Positions 39,915 through 48,206 of a DNA stretch of 64,000 nucleotides are shown here, piece after piece (positions within the stretch are counted from its first letter, which is position 1; every line of letters starts with the position of its first letter). The stretch lies in contig NZ_CP017561.2 of NCBI RefSeq assembly GCF_001865575.2, forward strand, positions 744,001 through 808,000, written 5' to 3'. The DNA is from Paraburkholderia sprentiae WSM5005 (GTDB taxonomy: Bacteria; Pseudomonadota; Gammaproteobacteria; Burkholderiales; Burkholderiaceae). A model generated the notes under the pieces. That model saw only the letters and a list, made by a program, of their open reading frames with translations, was not told the origin of the DNA and did no database searches. A program made the position numbers and the translations under genes.

Positions 39915-41378
39915 TCAATTCTCTTCCTCGAGCCAGCAGGTGCCGTGCTGGGCGAGCATCGCGCTCGCCGCGGCCGGTCCCCACGTGCCTGCCGCGTACG
40001 GCTTGGGCAGCTTGGTCGACGCCTTCCATTCGTTCAGGATGGGTTCGACCCAGCGCCATGCGGCTTCCTGTTCGTCGCGCCGCACGAACAGCGCGAGGCG
40101 GCCGTTGATCACGTCGAGCAGCAGCCGCTGATAGGCCTCCATCTGGGCTTCGCGGAAGAACCGGTCGAACGCGAGATCGAGGTACACGCTCGCGAGGTTC
40201 ATGCCCTCGCCGGGCTGCTTCGCGAGACAGTACAGGCGAATCGTCTCGTTCGGCTGCAGACGGATCACGAGACGATTCGCGCCCGCACGCAGCGCCGATG
40301 CGCCGAGCGCCGAATGCGGCACCGCACGGAAATTAACGACGATCTCGGCGACGCGATCGGCGAGCCGCTTGCCCGTGCGAAGGAAAAACGGCACGCCGGC
40401 CCAGCGCCAGTTCTCGATCTCGACCTTCAGCGCGACGAACGTCTCGGTCGAGCTGTCCGGCTTCACGCCGTGCTCGGTCGCGTAAGCCGGCACTGCGTTG
40501 CCACGGATCACGCCCGAATGATACTGGCCGCGCACCGCGACCTTGCCGATTTCGTGCGGATCGATCGGTTTAAGCGCGCGCAGCACGCGCAGTTTTTCGT
40601 CGCGCACCGAGTCGGAATCCATCGAGTGGGGCGGCTCCATCGCAACGATCGCCAGCAGCTGCAACAGGTGGTTCTGCACCATGTCGCGCAGCGCGCCGGT
40701 ATTGTCGTAGAAATCGCCACGCGCTTCGACGCCGAGTTCCTCGGCGATTGTGATCTGGATGCTCTCGACCCACTCGCGACGCCACAGCGGCTCGAACAGC
40801 GCATTGCCGAAGCGCAGCGCGAGCAGGTTCTGCACCGGCTCCTTGCCGAGATAATGGTCGATCCGGTAGATCTGTTCTTCCGCGAAGATTTCGCCGACTG
40901 CATCATTGATTGCGTTCGACGACTTCAGATCGTAGCCGAGCGGCTTCTCGAGCACGATGCGCGCGTTGTGGTTCAGACCCACCGCGGCGAGCGCATGGCA
41001 GATCGGCACAAACAGCGACGGGCCGGTCGCCAGATAGAACACCCGAATGCCGGGCATATCCTGGATGGCGTCGCGCAGTTGCGCGAAATCTTCCGGATTG
41101 CCGAGATCGATCTTCACCAACTCGATGCGCGCGAGGAAGCTCGTCCATGCGGCTTCGTCGACGCCGTTCTTCGACGCATGCGGCTTGACGTGCTCGTCCA
41201 CCCATTGCAGGTACTCGCCACGATCGGCCACGTGCCGCGCTACCGCGACGATCTTGCCGCTGTCGGCGAGCATGCCGCCCGCGCGGTGCGCCTCGAACAG
41301 TGCGGGCAGGATCTTGCGCATCGACAGATCGCCGGTTCCGCCGAAGAGAACGAAGGTGAAGCTTGAGTCGGTTTGCAT
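39915..41378 (-). CDS. zwf: Glucose-6-phosphate 1-dehydrogenase
   Basis: Zwf oxidises glucose-6-phosphate to the lactone with NADP or NAD reduction. The 487-residue protein begins MQTDSSFTFVLFGGTGDLSM with the dinucleotide-binding GGTGDL. The active-site histidine block RIDHYLGKEPVQNLLALRFG at about residue 172 and the DAFREAQMEAYQRLLLDVIN-type region near the C-terminus (here DRFFREAQMEAYQRLLLDVI) are present. It is the first gene of the zwf-pgl-glk/hexR operon. The promoter and HexR-type operator sit about 100 bp upstream. Confidence 0.97.
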   Translation of the reverse strand: MQTDSSFTFVLFGGTGDLSMRKILPALFEAHRAGGMLADSGKIVAVARHVADRGEYLQWVDEHVKPHASKNGVDEAAWTSFLARIELVKIDLGNPEDFAQLRDAIQDMPGIRVFYLATGPSLFVPICHALAAVGLNHNARIVLEKPLGYDLKSSNAINDAVGEIFAEEQIYRIDHYLGKEPVQNLLALRFGNALFEPLWRREWVESIQITIAEELGVEARGDFYDNTGALRDMVQNHLLQLLAIVAMEPPHSMDSDSVRDEKLRVLRALKPIDPHEIGKVAVRGQYHSGVIRGNAVPAYATEHGVKPDSSTETFVALKVEIENWRWAGVPFFLRTGKRLADRVAEIVVNFRAVPHSALGASALRAGANRLVIRLQPNETIRLYCLAKQPGEGMNLASVYLDLAFDRFFREAQMEAYQRLLLDVINGRLALFVRRDEQEAAWRWVEPILNEWKASTKLPKPYAAGTWGPAAASAMLAQHGTCWLEEEN

Positions 41379-41470
41379 GAGTCTCCGCCGCTATCCTGAA
41401 GGCCGCCGCGCTGACAGACACTGCATGCGCAGCGGCCTGGAAGGACGACCGTAGTCCAATAAAATATTTT

Positions 41471-41499
41471 TTGACACTGAATTGTAGTTTAACTACAAT
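41471..41499 (+). promoter_or_regulatory. Sigma70-type promoter for the glucose ABC transporter operon
   Basis: TTGACA (41471-41476) and TACAAT (41494-41499) are separated by 17 bp. The -10 is inside the right arm of the HexR palindrome. It reads toward gtsA. Confidence 0.8.
41481..41499. promoter_or_regulatory. HexR-type operator between zwf and the glucose transporter genes
   Basis: The 19-bp sequence ATTGTAGTTTAACTACAAT is a perfect palindrome (9-bp arms about one T). It matches the known HexR consensus (TGTARTTWWAYTACA-like; TTGT spaced from ACAA). It overlaps the -10 elements of both promoters described here, so bound HexR would block both transcription units. The gene for the likely repressor is the third gene of the zwf operon. 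Confidence 0.85.
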
Positions 41500-41508
41500 C
41501 CAAATCAA
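41481..41508 (-). promoter_or_regulatory. Sigma70-type promoter for zwf-pgl-glk/hexR
   Basis: On the minus strand TTGATT (41508-41503) and TACAAT (41486-41481) are separated by 16 bp. The -10 is the left arm of the same palindrome, mirroring the plus-strand promoter. Transcription would begin about 95 bp upstream of zwf. Confidence 0.6.
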
Positions 41509-41876
41509 GAGGTAGCGTTAATTCGATGAAAAAAGCGTGCGCTGTAGAGGCGGAATGCACGTCTTTGCGAATCGGCGGGCGTCCCCGGGCATGCTACGGA
41601 CAATGGGACAACGCCTTCCGGTGCGTATCAAGCACCTCGAGTCTGCAGCGCGATGCGGGCAGGCAAAAATCAAAAGAGGAGACAGTCAGTTGCATCCCGA
41701 ACCACTCACCTCTTGAGCGTCTAGCGGCCGGACATCGGTCCGCCGGCACATGCCCTCGCGCATGCGCCCGACCATGCACGATCGCCCAGTGTTTTGCCTG
41801 TTTGAACCAACCACAGCACCCTGGCGACATCAGGGGCCATTCGTTTTTTTGTTCAGGTGTCTGGAGGAGATAAGCA
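41500..41876 (+). other. Long leader region of gtsA
   Basis: If transcription starts near 41506, the gtsA mRNA has a leader of about 370 bases. A 115-codon, cysteine-rich frame (41526-41873) runs through it with a weak AAGAGG upstream, but its codon choice and composition do not look coding. GGAGGAG precedes the gtsA start. No riboswitch is recognised. Confidence 0.5.
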
Positions 41877-43124
41877 ATGAAATTTCGCGCGATCATGGGC
41901 GCTCTGTGCGCTGCGGGTCTGATGTGTGGCGTGTCGGCCGTGCAGGCTGCCGAGTCGATCGAAGTGCTGCACTGGTGGACTTCGGGCGGCGAATCCAAGG
42001 CCGTCGGCGTCCTCAAGGACGACATGACGAAGCAGGGTTACACGTGGAAGGACTTCGCGGTCGCGGGCGGCGCTGGCGCGGCGGCCATGACGGCATTGAA
42101 AACGCAGGTGATCTCGGGCAACGCGCCGAGCGCCGCTCAGATCAAGGGTCCGCTGATCCAGGACTGGGCTTCGCAGGGCGTGCTGGTGCCGATCGATTCG
42201 GTTGCGGGCGACTGGAAAAAGAATCTGCCGCCGGAAATCGACAAGATCATGCACGCGGACGGCCACTATGTCGCCGCGCCTTTCTCGGTGCACCGCGTGA
42301 ACTGGCTGTACATCAACAAGGCAGCGCTCGACAAGGCAGGCGGCAAGGTGCCGACCACGTGGCCTGAGTTCTTCGCGGTGGCCGACAAGATGAAGGCCGC
42401 GGGCATCCAGCCGATCGCGATGGGCGGCCAGCCGTGGCAAGACCTGACGCTGTGGGAAGACGTTGTGCTGTCGCAGGGCGCGGACTTCTACAAGAAGGCG
42501 CTCGTCGACCTCGACGAGAAGACGCTGACCTCGGAAAAGATGGTTGGCGTGTTCGACACGGTCCGCAAGATCCAGGGCTACTTCGACGCGGGCCGCACGG
42601 GCCGCGACTGGAACCTGGCAACGGCCATGGTCATCAACGGCAAGGCCGGCATGCAGTTCATGGGCGACTGGGCGAAGGGCGAGTTCACCAACGCCGGCAA
42701 GAAGTCGGGCACCGACTACATCTGCGCCGTGGTGCCGAACACGGACAAGGCCTATACGTTCAACGTAGACTCGTTCGTGTTCTTCCAGCAGAAGGGCCAG
42801 AAGGCCGCGACCCCGGGCCAGCTCGCGCTCGCAAAGACGATCATGTCGCCGCAGTTCCAGGAACAGTTCAGCCTCTACAAGGGCTCGATCCCGGTGCGTC
42901 TCGGCGTGCCGATGGACAAGTTCGACGACTGCGCGAAGAAGTCGTACGCGGATGAGCAGGTCGCGATCAAGGCTGGCGGTTATGTGCCGTCGCTCGCTCA
43001 CGGCATGGCTCAGCCGGATGCCGCGGCAGGCGCGATCTCCGACGTCGTCACGAAGTTCATGAACTCGCAGGAAGATTCGAAGACCGCGGTTCAGGCACTC
43101 GCGAAGGCAGCGAAGACCAAGTAA
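41877..43124 (+). CDS. gtsA: Glucose-type ABC transporter substrate-binding protein
   Basis: This 415-residue periplasmic binding protein (CUT1 class) has a signal peptide (MKFRAIMGALCAAGLMCGVS, cleavage near VQAAES). The mature part is close to Pseudomonas GtsA: IEVLHWWTSGGESKAVGVLK, then TWKDFAVAGGAGAAAMTALK, HRVNWLYINKAAL, MGGQPWQDLTLWEDVVLS, KAGMQFMGDWAKGEF, and KGSIPVR near the C-terminus. It would deliver glucose (or related sugar) to GtsB/GtsC. It is the first gene of the operon, controlled by the HexR-covered promoter. GGAGGAG lies upstream of the start. A 190-bp gap with a hairpin follows before gtsB. Confidence 0.93.
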   Translation: MKFRAIMGALCAAGLMCGVSAVQAAESIEVLHWWTSGGESKAVGVLKDDMTKQGYTWKDFAVAGGAGAAAMTALKTQVISGNAPSAAQIKGPLIQDWASQGVLVPIDSVAGDWKKNLPPEIDKIMHADGHYVAAPFSVHRVNWLYINKAALDKAGGKVPTTWPEFFAVADKMKAAGIQPIAMGGQPWQDLTLWEDVVLSQGADFYKKALVDLDEKTLTSEKMVGVFDTVRKIQGYFDAGRTGRDWNLATAMVINGKAGMQFMGDWAKGEFTNAGKKSGTDYICAVVPNTDKAYTFNVDSFVFFQQKGQKAATPGQLALAKTIMSPQFQEQFSLYKGSIPVRLGVPMDKFDDCAKKSYADEQVAIKAGGYVPSLAHGMAQPDAAAGAISDVVTKFMNSQEDSKTAVQALAKAAKTK

Positions 43125-43142
43125 GCGTAAGTACGAAGCGTT

Positions 43143-43176
43143 GCGCCCGGCGGCTGGCATCTGAAGCACCGGGCGC
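43143..43176 (+). other. Intercistronic hairpin between gtsA and gtsB
   Basis: An 8-bp GC stem (43143-43150 with 43169-43176) with an 18-base loop lies 18 bp after the gtsA stop, with no T-run. Such hairpins often protect the abundant binding-protein mRNA; that role is inferred. Confidence 0.5.
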
Positions 43177-43314
43177 ACCTTCGGGCCGTGTCGGGTCGGA
43201 CCTCCGGCGCCACGCGGCTCACCCTGGTTTCATCGAGTCACACCCAGGCCGTCACGGTCCCGCGCCATGCACGCACGGTAAGCCGGACGGTACAGTTTCA
43301 GCAGGAGTCGAGTA

Positions 43315-44253
43315 GTGACTGCTTCCATCAGCGGGAACGGGAAAACGGCCACCGTCGCCCGCCGCACGTCGCCCATGGCGGCCCTTGCCGATCGCTATAT
43401 TCCGAAGCTGGTGCTCGCACCCAGCGTCGTCATCAGCCTGATCTTCGTGTATGGCTTTATCGCAATCACCGGCTATCTGTCGCTGTCTACGTCGCGGCTG
43501 ATGCCTCGTTGGGAGTTCGCGGGCCTCGAGCGCTATCGCGAGCTGTTCCAGAACGACGTGTTCTGGACCTCGGCCGCGAACCTCGGCTGGTTTGGCATTC
43601 CGTTCATCGGTATCTGCATCGGGCTGGGTCTGCTGCTCGCGATCCTGCTCGATCAGCAGATCCGCAACGAAGGCGCGCTGCGCGCCGTGTTCCTGTATCC
43701 GATGGCGCTGTCGTTCATCGTGACCGGCACCGCGTGGCAATGGATTCTGACGCCGAGCATCGGCATCGAGAAGGTGTTTCACGACTGGGGCTGGACGAGC
43801 TTCTCGTTCAACTGGCTGGGCGATCCGGACAAGGCGATCTTCTGTATCGTGATCGCGGCGGTCTGGCAGTCCACCGGCTTCGTGATGGCGCTGTTTCTCG
43901 CCGGTTTGCGCGGCGTCGACAGCGAAATCTTCAAGGCCGCGCAGATGGACGGCGCGAACCTGCCGACCATCTACCGCAAGATCGTGATTCCGAGCATGCG
44001 GCCGGTGTTCTTCTCCGTACTGCTGATTCTTTGCCATATCACCATCAAGACGTTCGACCTGGTCGTCGCGCTGACCGCCGGCGGTCCGGGCACGTCGTCG
44101 TCGCTGCCGGCCATCTTCATGTACACGTTTTCGTTCAATCGCGGGCAGCTCGGCGTCGGCGCGGCATCGTCGATCATGATGCTCGCCACCGTGGTGGCCG
44201 TGCTCGTGCCGCTGATGTATATGGAATCGAGGAGCACCCGCAATGCAGCCTAA
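43315..44253 (+). CDS. gtsB: Glucose-type ABC transporter permease (GtsB/MalF type)
   Basis: This 312-residue permease has six hydrophobic segments. The binding-protein-dependent transport EAA-type loop is recognisable around residue 206, EIFKAAQMDGANLPTIYRKI, with the AAxxDGA...G...I core. MALSFIVTGTAWQWILTPSI and VVALTAGGPGTSSSLPAIFM are typical of the family. The start is GTG at 43315 with CAGGAG about 9 bases upstream. It forms a heterodimer with GtsC, whose frame overlaps by 11 bp. Confidence 0.92.
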   Translation: MTASISGNGKTATVARRTSPMAALADRYIPKLVLAPSVVISLIFVYGFIAITGYLSLSTSRLMPRWEFAGLERYRELFQNDVFWTSAANLGWFGIPFIGICIGLGLLLAILLDQQIRNEGALRAVFLYPMALSFIVTGTAWQWILTPSIGIEKVFHDWGWTSFSFNWLGDPDKAIFCIVIAAVWQSTGFVMALFLAGLRGVDSEIFKAAQMDGANLPTIYRKIVIPSMRPVFFSVLLILCHITIKTFDLVVALTAGGPGTSSSLPAIFMYTFSFNRGQLGVGAASSIMMLATVVAVLVPLMYMESRSTRNAA

Positions 44254-45100
44254 GATGACGATTAGCCGTGCCGTCATTTACGCGGCCCTGGTTCTGTTCG
44301 CCCTGTACTTCCTGTTCCCGCTGTACGTGATGCTGTCGACGTCGTTCAAGGACATCGACCAGCTGCGCACCGGCAACCTGCTGACGCCGCCGACCAGCTG
44401 GAGTGTCGCGCCGTGGATCAAGGCGTGGAGCGGTGCGTGTACCGGGGTGCGTTGCGACGGCATGCAGCCGTTCTTCATGAACTCGGTGCGCATGGTGATT
44501 CCGGCCGTGCTGATTTCGTCGATCATCGGCGCGTTCAACGGCTATGTGCTCACGCACTGGCGTTTTCGCGGCGCCGATCCGATCTTCACGATGCTGCTTG
44601 TCGGCTGCTTCATTCCGTTCCAGGCGATCCTGCTGCCGATGGCGCGCTTCGAAGGCTTCATCGGCCTGTCGAACACGGTGAGCGGCCTGGTGCTGGTGCA
44701 CGTAATCTACGGTATCGCGTTCACGACGATGTTCTTCCGCAACTTCTACGTGAGCGTGCCGGCTGAACTCGTGAAGGCCGCGCGTATCGACGGCGCGGGT
44801 TTCTTCACGATCTTCACGAAGATCCTGCTGCCGGTGTCGCTGCCGATCTTCATGGTGTGCCTGATCTGGCAATTCACACAGATCTGGAACGACTTCCTGT
44901 TCGGTATCGTGTTCTCCGGCGTCGATTCGATGCCGATCACGGTGGCGCTGAACAACCTCGTGAACACCTCGACCGGCGTGAAGGAATACAACGTGGACAT
45001 GGCCGGCGCGATCATCGCCGCGCTGCCGACTTTGCTCGTCTACATCATCGCCGGACGTTACTTCGTGCGCGGCCTGACCGCGGGCGCGGTGAAGGGCTAA
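44243..45100 (+). CDS. gtsC: Glucose-type ABC transporter permease (GtsC/MalG type)
   Basis: This 285-residue permease has six membrane segments. The EAA loop is around residue 174, PAELVKAARIDGAGFFTIFT. YFLFPLYVMLSTSFKDIDQL at the N-terminus and the GLTAGAVKG C-terminus are typical of MalG-type sugar permeases. The ATG at 44243 overlaps the end of gtsB, which supports coupled translation. The ATP-binding subunit gene follows 93 bp later. Confidence 0.92.
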   Translation: MQPKMTISRAVIYAALVLFALYFLFPLYVMLSTSFKDIDQLRTGNLLTPPTSWSVAPWIKAWSGACTGVRCDGMQPFFMNSVRMVIPAVLISSIIGAFNGYVLTHWRFRGADPIFTMLLVGCFIPFQAILLPMARFEGFIGLSNTVSGLVLVHVIYGIAFTTMFFRNFYVSVPAELVKAARIDGAGFFTIFTKILLPVSLPIFMVCLIWQFTQIWNDFLFGIVFSGVDSMPITVALNNLVNTSTGVKEYNVDMAGAIIAALPTLLVYIIAGRYFVRGLTAGAVKG

Positions 45101-45193
45101 ATCATCGTAGAGCGACGGCGTTTCACCGAACGCGTGCCGCCGTCTCCTGACAAGACGTTTTCAAGCAGTACCAGAGACTAGAGGATTCACAGC

Positions 45194-46309
45194 ATGGCAA
45201 GCCTTTCCATCCGTGACGTGTACAAGACCTACCCGAACGGGGTGCCGGTTCTGAAGGGTGTCAACATCGACATCGAAGACGGCCAGTTCCTGATTCTGGT
45301 CGGCGGCTCAGGCTGCGGCAAGTCGACGCTGCTCAACATGATTGCCGGTCTCGAAACCGTGACCAAGGGCGAGATTCAGATCGACGGCAAGACGGTCAAC
45401 AACCTGTCGCCGAAAGATCGCGACATCGCGATGGTGTTCCAGTCGTACGCGCTCTATCCGTCGATGACGGTGCGCGAGAACATCTCGTTCGGCCTGAATA
45501 TCCGCAAGGTGCCGAAGCCGGAGCAGACGCAGATCGTCGAGCGCGTGTCGAACACGCTGCAGATCAAGCATCTGCTCGATCGCAAGCCGGGCCAGCTGTC
45601 GGGCGGCCAGCGTCAGCGCGTCGCGATGGGCCGCGCTCTCGCGCGCGATCCGGTGATGTTCCTGTTCGACGAACCGCTGTCGAACCTCGACGCGAAGCTG
45701 CGTATCGAGATGCGTTCGGAAATCAAGCTGCTGCATCAGCGCCTCGGCACCACGATCGTCTACGTGACGCACGACCAGATCGAGGCGATGACGCTCGGCG
45801 ACCGCATCGCGGTGATGAAGGACGGCATCGTCCAGCAGTTCGGCGCACCGCAGGACATCTACGACTCGCCGTCGAACCTGTTCGTCGCGGGTTTCATCGG
45901 TGCGCCGCCGATGAATTTCATCGAAGGCAAGCTGGTCGAGCAGGGCTCGGGCGTCGGCATCGAACTCGATACGGGCGTTGCGCGCAAGGCGCTGGTGCTG
46001 CCGTTCGATTCGGCGAAGGTGCGCTCGCACGTGGGCAACAACGTGATCCTCGGCCTGCGCCCGGAGCGCATCACCGACGCACGCGGCGCGCATGGCGACG
46101 ACTCGAAGCTGCAGCCGGTCGAAGTGAAGGTCGACGTGATCGAGCCGACGGGTCCGGACACGCTGGTGTTCGCGCAGGTCAACGGCAAGCGTATCGTGAG
46201 CCGCGTACACCCGGCGTCGAACCCGCAACCGGACATGAACGCGACGCTGCTGTTCGATGCGTCGAAGGCGGTGCTGTTCGATCCGGCGAATGAAGAGCGG
46301 ATTGCCTAA
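45194..46309 (+). CDS. gtsD: Sugar ABC transporter ATP-binding protein (UgpC/MalK type)
   Basis: This 371-residue ATPase energises GtsB/GtsC. It has Walker A VGGSGCGKSTLLNMIAGLE, the Q-loop region AMVFQSYALYPSMTVRENI, signature LSGGQRQRVAMGRAL, Walker B PVMFLFDEPLSNLDAKLRIE and switch VTHDQIEAMTLGDRIAVMKD. The C-terminal TOBE/OB regulatory domain contains FIGAPPMNFIEGKLV and LGLRPERITDA. It is nearly the same as UgpC and MalK, so only the operon fixes it to glucose. It is the last gene before a strong terminator. Confidence 0.93.
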   Translation: MASLSIRDVYKTYPNGVPVLKGVNIDIEDGQFLILVGGSGCGKSTLLNMIAGLETVTKGEIQIDGKTVNNLSPKDRDIAMVFQSYALYPSMTVRENISFGLNIRKVPKPEQTQIVERVSNTLQIKHLLDRKPGQLSGGQRQRVAMGRALARDPVMFLFDEPLSNLDAKLRIEMRSEIKLLHQRLGTTIVYVTHDQIEAMTLGDRIAVMKDGIVQQFGAPQDIYDSPSNLFVAGFIGAPPMNFIEGKLVEQGSGVGIELDTGVARKALVLPFDSAKVRSHVGNNVILGLRPERITDARGAHGDDSKLQPVEVKVDVIEPTGPDTLVFAQVNGKRIVSRVHPASNPQPDMNATLLFDASKAVLFDPANEERIA

Positions 46310-46331
46310 GCGCTGAATCCGTCGTTGCAGA

Positions 46332-46370
46332 AAAGCCCCATGCGTTGAATTGCGCATGGGGCTTTGGTTT
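46332..46370. terminator. Terminator between gtsD and the convergent LysR gene
   Basis: A perfect 13-bp stem (46332-46344 with 46353-46365) is followed by GGTTTTTT on the plus strand, with AAAA on the other side. It can serve both genes. Confidence 0.9.
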
Positions 46371-46380
46371 TTTGCAGCCG

Positions 46381-47301
46381 CTAAGCCGCCTCGGGCGAGC
46401 GCAAGTCCGGATTACCGCGCGCAAGCTCGTCGACCCAATCGATGAACGCGCGCAACCGTGAGCTCAGATTGTGGCGGTGCGCATACAGAATCGACAACGG
46501 CGTGCGAGGGCTCGTGTAGTGACCGAGAATCTCCGTGAGCGCGCCTTGCTCGATCAGCTCGGCGACCATGAAGCGCGACGGCTGAATGATGCCGTGGCCC
46601 AGCACGCCCGCGCTGATGTACACGGAGCCGTCGTTGACGGCGAGCGTGCTTTGCATCGCGACGCGCTCGATTTCGCCGTCGACTTCATATTCGAACGGAA
46701 AGGTCCTGCCGCTGCGTGCGGACACGTAGTTGACGGCGCGATGCTCGGCGAGCTCCGCCAGTGTGGTCGGCGTGCCGAACTTGCGCAGATACGCCGGTGA
46801 CGCACACGTGACGATGCGCGCAAGCCCGATGCGCTTCGCCACGAGGCTCGATTCTTCGAGCGTGCCCATGCGGATCACGCAATCGACACCGTCCTGGATC
46901 AGATCGATGTTGCGATCCGCGAGACCGAGGCGCACGTCGATCGCGGGATATTGCGCGTAGAAGTCGTCGAGCGCGGGCAGCAGCAGCGAGCGCGCGAGCG
47001 TGCCGGACGTGTCGACGCGGATCGTGCCGGCCGGATTCTCGCGCTTGTTCGATAGCGACGATTCGGCATCGGCGACGTCGGCGAGGATGCGCATGCAGCG
47101 CTCGTAGAACGACGCGCCGTCTTCGGTCACGCTGACCTGGCGCGTCGAGCGGTTCAGGAGACGCACGCCGACGTGTTCCTCGAGCGCCTGGATCGTACGA
47201 CTGACCTTCGCGCGCGGCAGATCGAGCGATTCCGAAACCTTGGTGAAGCTGTTCGCTTCGACCACGCGCGTGAAGATCTCCATCGCTTCGAAACGGTCCA
47301 T
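46381..47301 (-). CDS. LysR-family transcriptional regulator
   Basis: This 306-residue regulator has the N-terminal helix-turn-helix MDRFEAMEIFTRVVEANSFT and KVSESLDLPRAKVSRTIQAL, then EEHVGVRLLNRSTRQVSVTE. The effector domain includes IRVDTSGTLARSLLLPALDD, RLGLADRNIDLIQDGVDCVI and GILYAHRHNLSSRLRAFIDW-like closing residues (LSILYAHRHNLSSRLRAFID). It belongs to the large DsdC/CrgA-like subgroup. Target and inducer are unknown. A divergent target would be expected upstream at 47302-47432, but the neighbouring GST gene is co-directional. Confidence 0.93.
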   Translation of the reverse strand: MDRFEAMEIFTRVVEANSFTKVSESLDLPRAKVSRTIQALEEHVGVRLLNRSTRQVSVTEDGASFYERCMRILADVADAESSLSNKRENPAGTIRVDTSGTLARSLLLPALDDFYAQYPAIDVRLGLADRNIDLIQDGVDCVIRMGTLEESSLVAKRIGLARIVTCASPAYLRKFGTPTTLAELAEHRAVNYVSARSGRTFPFEYEVDGEIERVAMQSTLAVNDGSVYISAGVLGHGIIQPSRFMVAELIEQGALTEILGHYTSPRTPLSILYAHRHNLSSRLRAFIDWVDELARGNPDLRSPEAA

Positions 47302-47432
47302 GGGGTGCCTTGTGAGTGGTGAGCCGACAGAACGGCGGGTCCGGCTTGCGACAAAACACGAAGTCTACAGTCAGCAAAACGGGTTGTCTGCCGGCGCCTC
47401 GTTCCCGCGAACCCGCTACCGCCGCTCGTTGC

Positions 47433-48092
47433 TCAGTCCCGGTCCGGCGCGCCCAGCGGAAACAGCGGCCGATACGGCCGCGCCTCGTCGACCGCGCGTG
47501 CGAACGAGGGCCGTGCGAGCAGCCGCTGCCGGTACGCGCGCACGTGCGCGAACGCGGGGTCGATCGGATGGGTCCAGTCGGCGTAGAAGAGCGACGGGGC
47601 GGCGCCGCAGTCGGCGAGGCTGAAGCTGTCGCCGGCGGCCCATTCGCGCTCGGCCATGTGCCGGTCGAGCCATGCGTACGCAGTGTCTAGCATCGCGCGC
47701 GCATCGGCGACGCCGCGCGCGTCGCGCTCGGTCTCGGCGCGCAGACTGTCGAAGACGATCTTCTGCTGCGGCGTCGACATGTAGTTGTCGAAGAAGCGGT
47801 CCATCGCGCGTACGTCGAGCGCGGCGCGCGGATCGGCCGGCAACAGCGCCACGGGCCCCGGATAATGCAGGCCCAGGTATTCGATGATGATGCTCGCCTC
47901 GATCACCGTGCGCCCGCCGTCGACCAGCACCGGGAAGCGCTTGATCGGCCACAGCGCGGCGAATTCGGCCATGATCCGCGGGTCGTCGTGCGCGAGCACG
48001 CGCATCTCGAACGGCGTGCCGTTTTCGTATAACGCGGTCAGGGCCTTCTGGCAGTAGGACGAGAACGGATGGGCATAAAGCTGGAGGGGCAT
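47433..48092 (-). CDS. Glutathione S-transferase family protein
   Basis: This 219-residue protein has an N-terminal thioredoxin-like GST domain (MPLQLYAHPFSSYCQKALTA LYENGTPFE; WPIKRFPVLVDGGRTVIEAS with the conserved cis-Pro and Ser) and an alpha-helical C-terminal domain around AYAWLDRHMAEREWAAGDSF and SLADCGAAPSLFYADW. I chose the ATG at 48092, with AAGGTGA upstream, over a GTG at 48116. Substrate unknown. It lies between a LysR regulator gene and an Smr-domain gene, all on the minus strand but with separate gaps. Confidence 0.9.
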   Translation of the reverse strand: MPLQLYAHPFSSYCQKALTALYENGTPFEMRVLAHDDPRIMAEFAALWPIKRFPVLVDGGRTVIEASIIIEYLGLHYPGPVALLPADPRAALDVRAMDRFFDNYMSTPQQKIVFDSLRAETERDARGVADARAMLDTAYAWLDRHMAEREWAAGDSFSLADCGAAPSLFYADWTHPIDPAFAHVRAYRQRLLARPSFARAVDEARPYRPLFPLGAPDRD

Positions 48093-48206
48093 CGCGATCA
48101 CCTTTGACGGTTGCACAGCACGAGCACACGGTGACGATGTTGGCCACCGCGCGACGGCCAGGCTGGCCGTTTACCCCACGACGAACGACGGCCGAGAAAA
48201 TCGACG

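Noticed and set aside
41526..41873. 115-codon cysteine-rich frame in the gtsA leader, ending 4 bp before gtsA
   Set aside because: The AAGAGG site is 11 bases off, composition is not protein-like (many Cys, Arg, Pro) and no family is recognised. It is more likely a chance frame, though a leader peptide is not excluded.
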